A stretch of 64,000 nt of DNA from a virus. Of this stretch, positions 44,552-52,920 are shown piece by piece. The notes under the pieces are model-generated. The model did not search any database. It saw only the letters and a list, made by a program, of their open reading frames with translations, and was not told where the DNA came from. Both the position numbers and the translations under genes were made by a program. Numbering within the stretch: the stretch's first letter is position 1; every line of letters starts with the position of its first letter. The stretch lies in the IMG/VR virus record IMGVR_UViG_3300025087_000001, positions 1 to 64,000 of that record; one strand, given 5' to 3'.

Positions 44552-45850
44552 TCTAGCATTAATTAATCTTGTATATTTTTTCGATATATTTTGATCCAAA
44601 AAAACCGTACTATTTTCTTTATTGATAATATTAGCAGATATTTCTTCTTGATTGTCAGCTACCACATAAATAGCGTTTCCAATACTAAAATTAGTAGCAT
44701 CCATTAGGTGTATCACATTAGTTCCTGCTGCTGGAGCCCTAAAAAGAGACGCCTTCATTATTCCATCATATGTATTGGCGGCAATATTATTGGCATCTTG
44801 CATTTGTTGTTGAGCAGCCTGTCCCTGCTCTAAGCCCTTCAATTCAGTTAAAGATCCCATTAAAATATGTAATCTTAAGGTAATAAAGCCAAATCTAGTT
44901 CCGTAAAATCCAGACGAACTAGTGATTGACCCATCTGTTAAATTTTGCACAATAGTTCCAAGATAAGAATTTAGCTGGGCCATTCTGATAGTTAAAAAAG
45001 CCTGTCGAGCAGTTAATTCGTCTTTTAATGGTTGTAATTCAGCAGCCCTAAACTTAGTAGGATTTAAAAGATTTACATCGTAAGAATTAAAACCCGCTGC
45101 TGTAGTTTGACCATGGTTAGTATCAAAATCAGCTAGTGCTTGCCAAACATCTATTATTGATATAGCGCTAGTGATATCGGCTTTAGATGCTATATTTTGT
45201 GCTGACCTAGTTATGTCCGTATCGGTAGTTACTATTTGGGAAAACAAAGTGTTTATAAAATCTTCCCAATCTTGAACGGCATTTTTGCAGCTAGTAGCGG
45301 CGGCTTGCATAGGGGCGTAATCCTCAATAATATCGGGATCGGGAAATACCCCAGCAATCGCATGTTGCCCTGTACTTCTAGTTATATCCGTAAATGTTTC
45401 AATAGTAGTAATATACGATAAGATAGAATCGATCTTATCTTGTTCCTTAGTAATTACAGCGTAGGACTCGTCAAACTTCCTTCCTAGGGCGCTGGTATAG
45501 GCATATGGTAAAAACTGAGTCCAAACTCCGTTTGGTAAATTGGGAGTTGGAGTAAGTGGGTCGTTCGGAAAAAATGGGTTATTTTTAATTCTATTAACCG
45601 AATCTGTAAAGTCCTGCTCTGTTAATTCTGTCCTCTGATTCCCATCGTATTTCCCTAATTCTACCTGATAACCATTAATCAATAAAACATCGGAATCAAC
45701 AAATTTCTTATGAGCATTGTCTTTGGATTGTACTGCGATCTTAATAGTCCCAAGACTATCCTTAATTCCTTCAAATTGAGCGTTTTCGCCAGGAATTTTA
45801 ACTACTTTTTCGGAAATTCTAATTCGTTCGTCTTGTGTTAGTGCTACCAT
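44534..45850 (-). CDS. Baseplate- or tail-associated structural protein
   Basis: 438 residues, largely helical (coiled segments with AQ and Asn-rich composition), with a C-terminal ~55-residue beta part (VIHLMDATNFSIGNAIYVVA). Placed between dNMP kinase and the baseplate cluster on the same strand. The ATG has no clear Shine-Dalgarno and directly follows AATCTTTAATCT. Structural role inferred from composition and position. Confidence 0.62.
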   Translation of the reverse strand: MVALTQDERIRISEKVVKIPGENAQFEGIKDSLGTIKIAVQSKDNAHKKFVDSDVLLINGYQVELGKYDGNQRTELTEQDFTDSVNRIKNNPFFPNDPLTPTPNLPNGVWTQFLPYAYTSALGRKFDESYAVITKEQDKIDSILSYITTIETFTDITRSTGQHAIAGVFPDPDIIEDYAPMQAAATSCKNAVQDWEDFINTLFSQIVTTDTDITRSAQNIASKADITSAISIIDVWQALADFDTNHGQTTAAGFNSYDVNLLNPTKFRAAELQPLKDELTARQAFLTIRMAQLNSYLGTIVQNLTDGSITSSSGFYGTRFGFITLRLHILMGSLTELKGLEQGQAAQQQMQDANNIAANTYDGIMKASLFRAPAAGTNVIHLMDATNFSIGNAIYVVADNQEEISANIINKENSTVFLDQNISKKYTRLINARLYRLL

Positions 45851-45853
45851 AGA

Positions 45854-46531
45854 TTAAAGATTGCAATTCACTTTATCCAAAATATTAAATAATTCTTGTT
45901 TTGTCTGCTCTCTGGTCCCATTATTATCTACTTTAATACACTTGTCTTTAAAAAGAAAAACCGATGTTTCTGAAACGTGGGAATCTTTAGTAACTTGAGA
46001 TTCTGCTTTTTCTCTAGCTAGATACAGAGGTATGAACTTATAGCCTTCTTTATTAGAGAAGTAGTTGTATTCATTGGGAAAACGAGCGTCAGATATTAAC
46101 GTCACATCCTCACCGAGTTCTAAATTTTTGCAGTGAATATCTTCATCTCCCATAGCCCTAAGTACCTGTGTGCCTACTATTTGTGCAATATGTCTAGCCG
46201 ATTCTAATTCCATGCCAACAATATTTTTAAACTTTTCGGCAATTTCGGGTAGACTAATGTCGTACCCAAAAGAACTAATTACCCTTCTGATATCAGAACT
46301 ATACAATTCTTGTTTAAAATTAAATATCCTAAACGGTATTTCCTTATATCTTTGATCGTCAAAAGTATTGCGTGGGATACCAAACGCCATAGAACAAACA
46401 TCTTTTAATTTATCGGCTAAGGCAGCTTCAACAACCTGTCTACCCTTATTTTCGTAATATTCTTTTATATATTGAGTTGCTGTAGACTTACCAGACGTTT
46501 TTACTCCTGCAATACACACGATTGTTTTCAT
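45854..46531 (-). CDS. Deoxynucleoside monophosphate kinase
   Basis: 225 residues. P-loop GVKTSGKSTAT, then ALADKLKDVCSMAFGIP, ARHIAQIVGTQVLR and ISDARFPNEY as in T4 gp1-type dNMP kinases. It phosphorylates dNMPs to dNDPs, which the NDP kinase at 51.1-51.7 kb could complete to dNTPs for phage replication. Ends 3 bases before the gene at 45850. Confidence 0.85.
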   Translation of the reverse strand: MKTIVCIAGVKTSGKSTATQYIKEYYENKGRQVVEAALADKLKDVCSMAFGIPRNTFDDQRYKEIPFRIFNFKQELYSSDIRRVISSFGYDISLPEIAEKFKNIVGMELESARHIAQIVGTQVLRAMGDEDIHCKNLELGEDVTLISDARFPNEYNYFSNKEGYKFIPLYLAREKAESQVTKDSHVSETSVFLFKDKCIKVDNNGTREQTKQELFNILDKVNCNL

Positions 46532-46555
46532 GCTTCCCCTTGGTTTGAATTGTTA

Positions 46556-47245
46556 TTATTTATTTACTTTCTTTAATTCTTTCAGACAATCCATTAGGTC
46601 GTTTGCTCTTTTGATTATCTCTTCATCTACCTCACAACTTCTATTGTGGGCTTTGGTGATTAAAAAAACGTTTTTAACCCTACAGTTTTCCGCCACATCT
46701 TGAACAGTACTAGCCTTGTCATCCGCAAACATTACTATTTGATATTTCTTAGCAAGATCTTTGATAGTTTTTACCTTATCGTTAGAAAAATACAATTCAT
46801 CACAATAAATATCTTGATCGGCTAAGTTATATTCGGTGGCTACTCTAAATTTCTCATTCCTAGCCGTAACAATAATGACTTTATATCCAATCTCATGAGC
46901 GGTATCTAAAGTGTATTTAGCATAATCTAATGGTTTTAATGCGGCATACATACCGTTCTCTTCATATAGTTTAAACGTAGCTCTTAGGTCGGCTCCCGTT
47001 ACTCTATTCCCCCTAGCATCTGTTATGTCTAAGTCATCAAAATTCCAAGTTTTTATATCATTATGGCTAACACATGTTCCATACTTTTTATTGTGGGCCT
47101 TACATAATGCCTGTAAAAAGCCTACAACTGTATCGTCATAGTCAACAACAATTGCCTTATCTTTTTTAGGTGATTTTTTCTTATCCGCCGATCTATCCAC
47201 GATTCTTTCATTTGTCTTTTCTGTAGGTTGAACTAAATCTATCAT
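46556..47245 (-). CDS. HAD-superfamily phosphatase / 5'-nucleotidase-like
   Basis: 229 residues. Basic N-terminal ~30 residues, then motif I VVDYDDTVVG (DxDxT), motif II VIIVTARNE, and motif IV VMFADDKAST. Cap insertion between I and II is ~60 residues. Substrate unknown; nucleotide dephosphorylation is plausible next to dNMP kinase. Promoter TATGGTATATT lies 16 nt upstream. Confidence 0.82.
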   Translation of the reverse strand: MIDLVQPTEKTNERIVDRSADKKKSPKKDKAIVVDYDDTVVGFLQALCKAHNKKYGTCVSHNDIKTWNFDDLDITDARGNRVTGADLRATFKLYEENGMYAALKPLDYAKYTLDTAHEIGYKVIIVTARNEKFRVATEYNLADQDIYCDELYFSNDKVKTIKDLAKKYQIVMFADDKASTVQDVAENCRVKNVFLITKAHNRSCEVDEEIIKRANDLMDCLKELKKVNK

Positions 47246-47260
47246 TTTATCTCCTACCTT

Positions 47261-47271
47261 AATATACCATA
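47261..47271 (-). promoter_or_regulatory. Extended -10 promoter TATGGTATATT
   Basis: Minus-strand TATGGTATATT, 16 nt before the HAD gene start; the AAGGTAGGAG Shine-Dalgarno follows. It lies in the 28-bp gap after the phosphatase gene. Confidence 0.65.
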
Positions 47272-47273
47272 AA

Positions 47274-47984
47274 TTACTTATGATCTATATTTTCTTGTTG
47301 ATAAATAATCATTTCTGGAAACTGTAATGCGGTTAAGTGCCCTAAGGATTTTTCCTTAGAGAACACGCATCCTGTATCTATATTAGCATATGTTTTCTTA
47401 ATCTTTGGTTGACTATTTGGAGTATGTCCAATAACACTAAAAATATCTCCAACATATCTAAGGTTGTAAGGCCTATCCCACAATATTACGTTTTTATATT
47501 TAGTTCCTACCTCTCCATTGTTAGCTTGTATCCCATGCCAACAGTTAATAATATGGCTATGGCTAACTACCAAATGCCTACCTTCTCCAACCACACTTTT
47601 AAACTCTAAATAAGTAGGTAATCTCTCCATCCATTTTATATCTGACGAAACAGCGTCACTATCTACACTATCATTAGTCTGATACGACCTTAACGTTTCC
47701 ACTCCGCCATTTAATAACCATACATTGCCATATAAGGACAGTGCGATTTTATGGCTGTGATTGTTCAATACTTTATATTCATCTATCATCATTTGTTCAT
47801 GATTACCCATAACACATTGGTAACCACTTAATCTAACAAACTCCACAACCCCTCTAGAATTTGGACCTCGATCTATTAAATCTCCAACAAAACAAACACC
47901 TTTGTCTTTTTCTGATTGAGGGATTTTGTCCAATAAAGACTTTAAAGTTTCTAGACAACCGTGAACATCTCCTATTATTATCAT
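47274..47984 (-). CDS. Lambda-type protein/nucleotide phosphatase (PPP family)
   Basis: 236 residues. GDVHGCLE, GDLIDRGPNSRG, MGNHEQMM, VVSHSHI and IGHTPN make a full PPP metal centre like lambda phosphatase, which hydrolyses phospho-proteins and nucleotide esters. The start shares the single base 47984 with the stop of the upstream gene. Cytoplasmic. Target unknown. Confidence 0.87.
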   Translation of the reverse strand: MIIIGDVHGCLETLKSLLDKIPQSEKDKGVCFVGDLIDRGPNSRGVVEFVRLSGYQCVMGNHEQMMIDEYKVLNNHSHKIALSLYGNVWLLNGGVETLRSYQTNDSVDSDAVSSDIKWMERLPTYLEFKSVVGEGRHLVVSHSHIINCWHGIQANNGEVGTKYKNVILWDRPYNLRYVGDIFSVIGHTPNSQPKIKKTYANIDTGCVFSKEKSLGHLTALQFPEMIIYQQENIDHK

Positions 47985-48442
47985 TAATTACTCCACATAA
48001 AAAGTTCATCCATATAATATTTAAAGTGTTTTTTATAACACAGACTAGGGAATGATTTATAATACATTATAGACCTTGGACAGCCGTCAGTCAGAATTGG
48101 ATTTTCAGAAAAATCATGGTTTCTCTTTAAAATATGGTGGCCCAATTCGTGAGATATTAAAATAAACCTACCCATATTGTCAAGAGTTATCCAATGATTG
48201 ATACTTATCGTAGTTTGATCGGTATCTCTGCGATAGACTCCCGAAGCGGATTTACTATCTGGTATTTCTCCTAATTCCACAACAATAGTTGGTTGGATAG
48301 AACTGTGTCTATATACCTTATAGTAAGTATTAAATTGCTCTATATATGGTTTTAATTCAGTCGATACGTTAGGATATTTAATCGGCTTAGGAACAACGCT
48401 AGCACATCCTACTAATAATAACAAAATCAACAACTGTTTCAT
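47984..48442 (-). CDS. Metzincin-like lipoprotein protease, second copy
   Basis: 152 residues. Signal and lipobox MKQLLILLLLVGCASV (Cys 13), ISHELGHHILKRNHD (HExxH with a further His), then DGCPRSIMYY (Met-turn-like). Paralogous to 43728-44246 with matching C-terminus (YYMDELF versus YYMKELF). The two copies lie on opposite strands ~4 kb apart. Likely envelope-localised metalloprotease. Confidence 0.75.
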   Translation of the reverse strand: MKQLLILLLLVGCASVVPKPIKYPNVSTELKPYIEQFNTYYKVYRHSSIQPTIVVELGEIPDSKSASGVYRRDTDQTTISINHWITLDNMGRFILISHELGHHILKRNHDFSENPILTDGCPRSIMYYKSFPSLCYKKHFKYYMDELFMWSN

Positions 48443-48444
48443 AA

Positions 48445-49077
48445 CTAATCCTTATAAAAATTCCAAATATATTTTTCTAATAATGATTTTGGTAGAGGGT
48501 CATGATAGGAATAACTAAATTTAGTATCCATCTTAGTCATAATTCTTTTGTTTTTAATTACTGACCTGCCCCTAAGCGTCCATCGCCTAAAAACCCTCAT
48601 AGCTTGGTATGATAGTAAGTAAGCATTGGCTTGTTTAATATACTGATCAATATTAATTGGGAGCTCTAGTTCTTTTATTAATTCGACAGTATCAATTTCG
48701 CATTCTAGTTCAACGCTAATGGTGGTGTTGATATATTTTTCCAACTGTTCTTTGGTTAATTCGATTTCATTACTTAACCATAAGTCCAATATTGAGACGC
48801 AGCAAATTGTATTTCCAACTACTGTACAGTAAAGATTTCTCCACGCCCTGGTATTTTCTTTATATTGTCTAAAATGACAAAACTCATGTGCTAAGATCGG
48901 TAACCACTCTGATTCTGGTCGATTAATGGCGACCGACAATATCTTAGCCCTATCATCGAAAGAACCAGTACAAGAAGTTCCGTTTACGTCAATAGACTTG
49001 CCATCCACCAAATCAACTTTGATATCGCTTTCGGCGCACTGTTCTTTAACGTATTTTAAAAATTCTTTAGCGTTCAA
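48445..49077 (-). CDS. Putative zinc metallopeptidase (HEFCH)
   Basis: 210 residues without a signal peptide. ILAHEFCHFRQY gives an HExxH site; Cys residues around residue 85-95 and Glu-rich helices may supply the third ligand (ELECEID is a candidate, about 60 residues on). Adjacent to the lipoprotein protease and DNA ligase. Perhaps a third, cytoplasmic, peptidase; substrate unknown. Confidence 0.65.
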   Translation of the reverse strand: MNAKEFLKYVKEQCAESDIKVDLVDGKSIDVNGTSCTGSFDDRAKILSVAINRPESEWLPILAHEFCHFRQYKENTRAWRNLYCTVVGNTICCVSILDLWLSNEIELTKEQLEKYINTTISVELECEIDTVELIKELELPINIDQYIKQANAYLLSYQAMRVFRRWTLRGRSVIKNKRIMTKMDTKFSYSYHDPLPKSLLEKYIWNFYKD

Positions 49078-50361
49078 TTAAATCTCTCTTTTATCCCCAT
49101 GAATGGCTTTAAATGTTGGAAACCTTAAGCTAATTCCACCATCTTGGTTTTGTGTTTCTTCAAAATATTGTATTGTTACTGTCTTACCAAGAATATCCGA
49201 TGGATTATTTTTAAATTGCCTTCTTTGCGCAATAGACCAACCTGACCCAACGCCCACATCAAATCCCTTATGTTTTATTACAGCCTTAGTCATAACCTCT
49301 TCTTCTATTTCTGAATTACCAAGTGCAAATCTCATTTTTCCTATCTCTATATCTGTAACAACATACTCATCGTCAAAAAACTTCTTTAATTTTAATAAGT
49401 TATTAGTTCTCTTACCTTCGTAAGGAACATCGTGCCTAATTATTAAACCTTCCCAACCTTGCTTTGTAGCAGCCGACACGCCTTCCATTAGGGTTTCTAA
49501 GTTGGGAACAAAAGATTGTTTTAAAACCTGCAAACAAGTTCCTTTATAATTTTCCATTAGTTTATTTAAATTATTTAACCTTTCAGTTAAATTGGTATTT
49601 CCCTTTTCCTCTACAAACTCACCAATAGTTAACATATCAAATATCTTATAGGCTGGGTTTTTAATTGTGTGATCTTTTCTTCTAATTTCAGACATTACGC
49701 TTTGAAAATCTTCTTGGCCATTCTCATCAACCAAGCACATTTCTCCATCTAACACACAATTATCTATATTAAGTTGACTAACTTCTTCTTTTATTACATC
49801 TAGGGTTTCAAATTCCTTACCTGTTCTGGAAAAGCACTTGACATCTTCACCCATCTTTACAACTAGGAGTCTGCAACCATCCAGCTTTCTCGAACAGTAC
49901 CAACTTTCCTTATCGAAATTGGGTTTCTTGGTAATTTTGTTATAATCCTTCGCTAAAACTACGTTAAATGTTGGAACGCAATTTGGAAATACGGCATTAA
50001 TCACATCAGCCTCAATACGGCACTTAAGGTTTTTATCGATTGCTGATAATATCAGATCTTCAAACTCTAAGTTATGGTCTATGAATTTTTGTACCGAAGC
50101 AATAGCAATGTGTCCTGTAATTTCCCTATCAGAAAGCATAGTTAGCAAGTGAATCAGATCATTTGAAAATACTGGTTCCACATCTTGAAGCTGACGATTA
50201 AGTTTAATTACGTTTTTAGAAGTTACACCAAACTGCTTAAAGGGGCTATAAATTAGTCTTAAATACTCTTTATTATTAGGGTATTTAGCAAGTATCTCTT
50301 TCTTATAATTGACGCTATTAGACTCTTGCAGTTCGTTAACCATTTTTTGAAGTTGTTTCAT
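49078..50361 (-). CDS. ATP-dependent DNA ligase
   Basis: 427 residues. Adenylation motif SRKLDGCRLL (Lys-Leu-Asp-Gly), CVLDGEMCLVD, YKIFDML, EGLIIRHDVPYEG and NLLKLKKF are the nucleotidyltransferase motifs I-V; the C-terminal part (from ~residue 330) is the OB domain. It seals nicks for phage replication and repair. The N-terminal ~150 residues are a helical extension of unknown role. One base separates it from the peptidase gene. Confidence 0.93.
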   Translation of the reverse strand: MKQLQKMVNELQESNSVNYKKEILAKYPNNKEYLRLIYSPFKQFGVTSKNVIKLNRQLQDVEPVFSNDLIHLLTMLSDREITGHIAIASVQKFIDHNLEFEDLILSAIDKNLKCRIEADVINAVFPNCVPTFNVVLAKDYNKITKKPNFDKESWYCSRKLDGCRLLVVKMGEDVKCFSRTGKEFETLDVIKEEVSQLNIDNCVLDGEMCLVDENGQEDFQSVMSEIRRKDHTIKNPAYKIFDMLTIGEFVEEKGNTNLTERLNNLNKLMENYKGTCLQVLKQSFVPNLETLMEGVSAATKQGWEGLIIRHDVPYEGKRTNNLLKLKKFFDDEYVVTDIEIGKMRFALGNSEIEEEVMTKAVIKHKGFDVGVGSGWSIAQRRQFKNNPSDILGKTVTIQYFEETQNQDGGISLRFPTFKAIHGDKREI

Positions 50362-50562
50362 CTAAACTCCTAATATTCTTGTCAATTCATTCAGTTTGTA
50401 TTTAGTTAATAATGACTTTCCATTATTTAAAAAAATAGTAGTAATGTCACTACCTCCGTTTGAATATAAACAAGCAATATCTTCAGTATAAATCTCACTT
50501 ATGTTTTCAGAACTTTCACCGGTTAAGCTATCCTTCTTCAGTAATTTTAGAACTATCTTCAT
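50362..50562 (-). CDS. Small protein with FlbD-like domain
   Basis: 66 residues. Contains IACLYSNGGSDITTIFLNNG and KLNELTRIL, a short beta-hairpin plus helix plan like the FlbD family and like the C-terminal tail of the NDP kinase at 51105. Starts inside the upstream gene (35-nt overlap) and sits directly before the DNA ligase gene in the same direction. Function unknown. Confidence 0.65.
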   Translation of the reverse strand: MKIVLKLLKKDSLTGESSENISEIYTEDIACLYSNGGSDITTIFLNNGKSLLTKYKLNELTRILGV

Positions 50563-50818
50563 TAACTAACCCTCCAATTAAGGAATAATACTCGTTTACT
50601 ATCGCTTCCAGATTAGGAATACTTTCCGCTAATCTTTTAAGTGGATAGCTTGTTACTATCTGAATCGCTAGTGCCATTCGACCAGACACCTCTATAATTT
50701 TCAATAATTTATCATTCTCATCTTTAAGTTTCTCACACTGAATATCTAGAGATTTTGCTATTTCTAACAAAGACTCACTATCTCCATTAATAAACATTGG
50801 TTTATATCTTTCTCTCAT
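50528..50818 (-). CDS. Small hypothetical protein
   Basis: 96 residues. Helical, acidic, one Cys (DIQCEKLKDENDKLLKIIE), so a coiled coil is likely. Coupled by overlaps (ATGA with the upstream gene). No family recognised. Confidence 0.68.
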   Translation of the reverse strand: MRERYKPMFINGDSESLLEIAKSLDIQCEKLKDENDKLLKIIEVSGRMALAIQIVTSYPLKRLAESIPNLEAIVNEYYSLIGGLVNEDSSKITEEG

Positions 50819-51108
50819 TTATCTTCCTTGTATTTTTCAACCAAATCCTTAATATGCATTAGTATATTGTCAGGTGTATTTATATTAGATAATACCATTA
50901 TTTGGTCTATATTTCTGATTAACTCAGCTTCTTTAGATTGGGTAGATAGATAGGCAACGTCCAAATCAAGGTTTTTATCTAAATTATTAATAAACTCTTT
51001 GGTAAAATTTGAGATCGACTCTTTTGAGGAAGCGCTAAAGTTGGTTTTATAATCTCTAAAGGTTTTTTCTAAAATGCCGTGAATGTGTTTTTCAACATGT
51101 TTCATCAT
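50815..51108 (-). CDS. Small hypothetical protein
   Basis: 97 residues, helical, charged (MMKHVEKHIHGILEKTFRD). Overlaps its neighbours by 4 nt on both sides, part of the ndk operon. Function unknown. Confidence 0.7.
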   Translation of the reverse strand: MMKHVEKHIHGILEKTFRDYKTNFSASSKESISNFTKEFINNLDKNLDLDVAYLSTQSKEAELIRNIDQIMVLSNINTPDNILMHIKDLVEKYKEDK

Positions 51109-51698
51109 ACTTTTATTGGTTTTAATTGTTTTAATATCTCCAACATATGTACCATATCATATGTCAAGCTTTCTCCTGTCTGAAGAATAACAGATCCACC
51201 ACAGCCTGGGGTGAGATTTACCCCAATAATACTGCTTTTTCTTATTTTACAAAAGCTCCCGTCTGTAGAGGTTAGATTTACAAATTCATCGGTATTGTTT
51301 ATTTCTGGAGCATACCCAAACACCAACTTTCTCTCTCTAAAGTAGGACTGTAGGGAATCCGATCCATGAAGGCCATTGTCGTGCTTTTCGGTTCCGCTAT
51401 AGTACGGTCTCAATTTAAGAACGGCTAATCTCCACAAATCAATAGAGTTTAAATTATCTTCCTGACTGTGAATATCCAAAACCAGCCAAGGCCTATTTGC
51501 CATTCCATTAACTAGCCTATCGTAAAAATCTTTATTCTTATGCTCATGGTAAAAATCAGAAACAAACTCTAAGGAGGGCGATTTTATATATTTAATATCG
51601 TCAATGGCAAATTTAGCGCTTCTAATATCCCAAAATACTTCGCAAAGCTTATTTGCTTCGATTATGTTAGGTTTAATTATAGCTAATGTGTTTTGCAT
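51105..51698 (-). CDS. ndk: Nucleoside diphosphate kinase with C-terminal extension
   Basis: 197 residues, against ~140 for typical Ndk. TLAIIKPNIIEANK (KPDxV region; Asp is Asn here), FYHEHKNKDFYDRLV, and the phospho-histidine signature NGLHGSDSLQSYF. It converts NDPs/dNDPs to triphosphates. The last ~50 residues (CKIRKSSIIGVNLTPGCG ... ILQTGESL) form a FlbD-like tail shared with the 66-residue protein at 50362. AGGAGAG precedes the ATG, and TGTGGTATAAT is upstream. Confidence 0.85.
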   Translation of the reverse strand: MQNTLAIIKPNIIEANKLCEVFWDIRSAKFAIDDIKYIKSPSLEFVSDFYHEHKNKDFYDRLVNGMANRPWLVLDIHSQEDNLNSIDLWRLAVLKLRPYYSGTEKHDNGLHGSDSLQSYFRERKLVFGYAPEINNTDEFVNLTSTDGSFCKIRKSSIIGVNLTPGCGGSVILQTGESLTYDMVHMLEILKQLKPIKV

Positions 51699-51713
51699 TT
51701 ACTCTCCTACAGT

Positions 51714-51724
51714 ATTATACCACA
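51714..51724 (-). promoter_or_regulatory. Extended -10 promoter TGTGGTATAAT
   Basis: Perfect minus-strand TGTGGTATAAT, 15 nt before the ndk start, in the gap after the 51730 gene. Same motif as plus-strand 14642-14652. Confidence 0.82.
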
Positions 51725-51729
51725 AATTA

Positions 51730-51933
51730 CTATTGATTTTCCTGAATATGCTTATAAACTTTTTGCATCCACAGTTTAATATCGTTAATACATTGGGTGC
51801 CCATAAGTGCCCATTCCTTATAATCTTCTGGGGTTATTTCCGTATCGTTTTGAACGATACTGGCTAAACTAGTTGTTTTAGCGGCTAAATGATAGATATC
51901 ATTAAACAACTCTTCGTTGGATTTAATCTTCAC
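51730..51933 (-). CDS. Small hypothetical protein
   Basis: 67 residues from GTG 51933 (AAAGGAGCAACG upstream), overlapping the ParB-like frame's end. Helical, ends LWMQKVYKHIQENQ. No motif. Function unknown. Confidence 0.65.
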   Translation of the reverse strand: MKIKSNEELFNDIYHLAAKTTSLASIVQNDTEITPEDYKEWALMGTQCINDIKLWMQKVYKHIQENQ

Positions 51934-52201
51934 CGTTGCTCCTTTTTTGTCTTTTTGTAGCCCCCATTATCTTATAGGATTTAACCTTTAGAGGAAGATT
52001 AGCCATTCTTGCCGCTCGAACACGATGGCGACCGTCATTATAATCCCACCTATTATTATCTTTGTCGAAATATATCTGCACCGGTGGAAATTCCACACCC
52101 TCAAGCATCTTTGTGGCAAAAAGAAAAGCTTTATGTAAATTTCCCCCATTATCGGGTAACGACCTTACCTGTTCTTGAGAAATATAATATTATTGTTTCA
52201 T
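51923..52201 (-). pseudogene. ParB/Srx-like domain gene with in-frame stop at codon 4
   Basis: ATG 52201 sits behind TAGGAGGCGC but the fourth codon is TAA (52190-52192). The same frame then stays open for 88 codons and encodes FPPVQIYFDKDNNRW followed by DGRHRVRAARMANLP, the ParB/sulfiredoxin-fold signature with its DGRHR core. An internal ATG at 52108 would give only 61 residues, cutting off the first ~30, and has no good ribosome-binding site. It is either a nonsense-mutated gene, a re-initiating pair or a sequencing error. Confidence 0.6.
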
Positions 52202-52216
52202 GCGCCTCCTACTAGG

Positions 52217-52402
52217 TTAATACTCTTGATCACGACCCATATTTCTATAATAAAACTCGTTTTCGTATTCTTCCATTTCTCTCAATATCTCATTAACACA
52301 ACTATCACAAATATTTTCGTCTTCACCTTGATACAACTCACCACACCTTTGGCACTTTTTCTTCTGACTATTTATAAATGCATAATACTTAACTTCGCAC
52401 AT
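52217..52402 (-). CDS. Small zinc-binding protein
   Basis: 61 residues. KKCQRCGELYQGEDENICDSC carries two CxxC knuckles 14 residues apart, a zinc ribbon, then an acidic helix. Overlaps the CPBP gene by one base upstream. Adaptor or regulatory role possible; not determined. Confidence 0.72.
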   Translation of the reverse strand: MCEVKYYAFINSQKKKCQRCGELYQGEDENICDSCVNEILREMEEYENEFYYRNMGRDQEY

Positions 52403-52920
52403 TATTTACCTACCTGATAATTAGACAATACAGTCGTATAATAGGTTATAAAATCATACAAAACATGACACATCATAACCGTTCCAAAACCAAACCTTAG
52501 TGAGTACTTGCACGAAATAAGGTATGGATATAAAATTGTTACTAATGCCCAAGAATATCCTAAGTAAACATGTTGACTAGCAAAAAATAATGAAAATCCG
52601 ATAGCAATAGGTATCCAAAACCACTTGTTTTTACTTATATACTGCTTAAATAGATAAATTGGCGCTGCAAAGGCCAAGTCTTCTAACCATACCAACATAA
52701 ACACCCACGGCTCTGTTTTACTTAGTATTTTTTCATCTACAATTGGTCCGGCACCAACGCTTAACATAAAAGAATTCAGACCTAATCGAGCGCAAATCAC
52801 CAGAGCCATGAAAGCTAAAAATTTAGATATAGCTGAAAAATCCACCCTCAACATGTCTTTTTCTTTAAATGAAAGAAAAACTAAGCTAAATATTGCCATG
52901 GAAAGTAAGAATATATCCAT
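52402..52920 (-). CDS. CPBP-like (CAAX-type) membrane protein
   Basis: 172 residues with five or six hydrophobic segments. Motifs resemble CPBP intramembrane metalloproteases: WLEDLAFAAP where EExxxR is usual (second Glu is Asp, Arg missing), FASQHVYLG (FxxxH) and CHVLYDF (HxxxD). The weakened first motif leaves activity open. In bacteria, CPBP proteins act on membrane peptides and bacteriocin immunity; a phage copy could interfere with envelope signalling. One-base overlap with both neighbours. Confidence 0.6.
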   Translation of the reverse strand: MDIFLLSMAIFSLVFLSFKEKDMLRVDFSAISKFLAFMALVICARLGLNSFMLSVGAGPIVDEKILSKTEPWVFMLVWLEDLAFAAPIYLFKQYISKNKWFWIPIAIGFSLFFASQHVYLGYSWALVTILYPYLISCKYSLRFGFGTVMMCHVLYDFITYYTTVLSNYQVGK

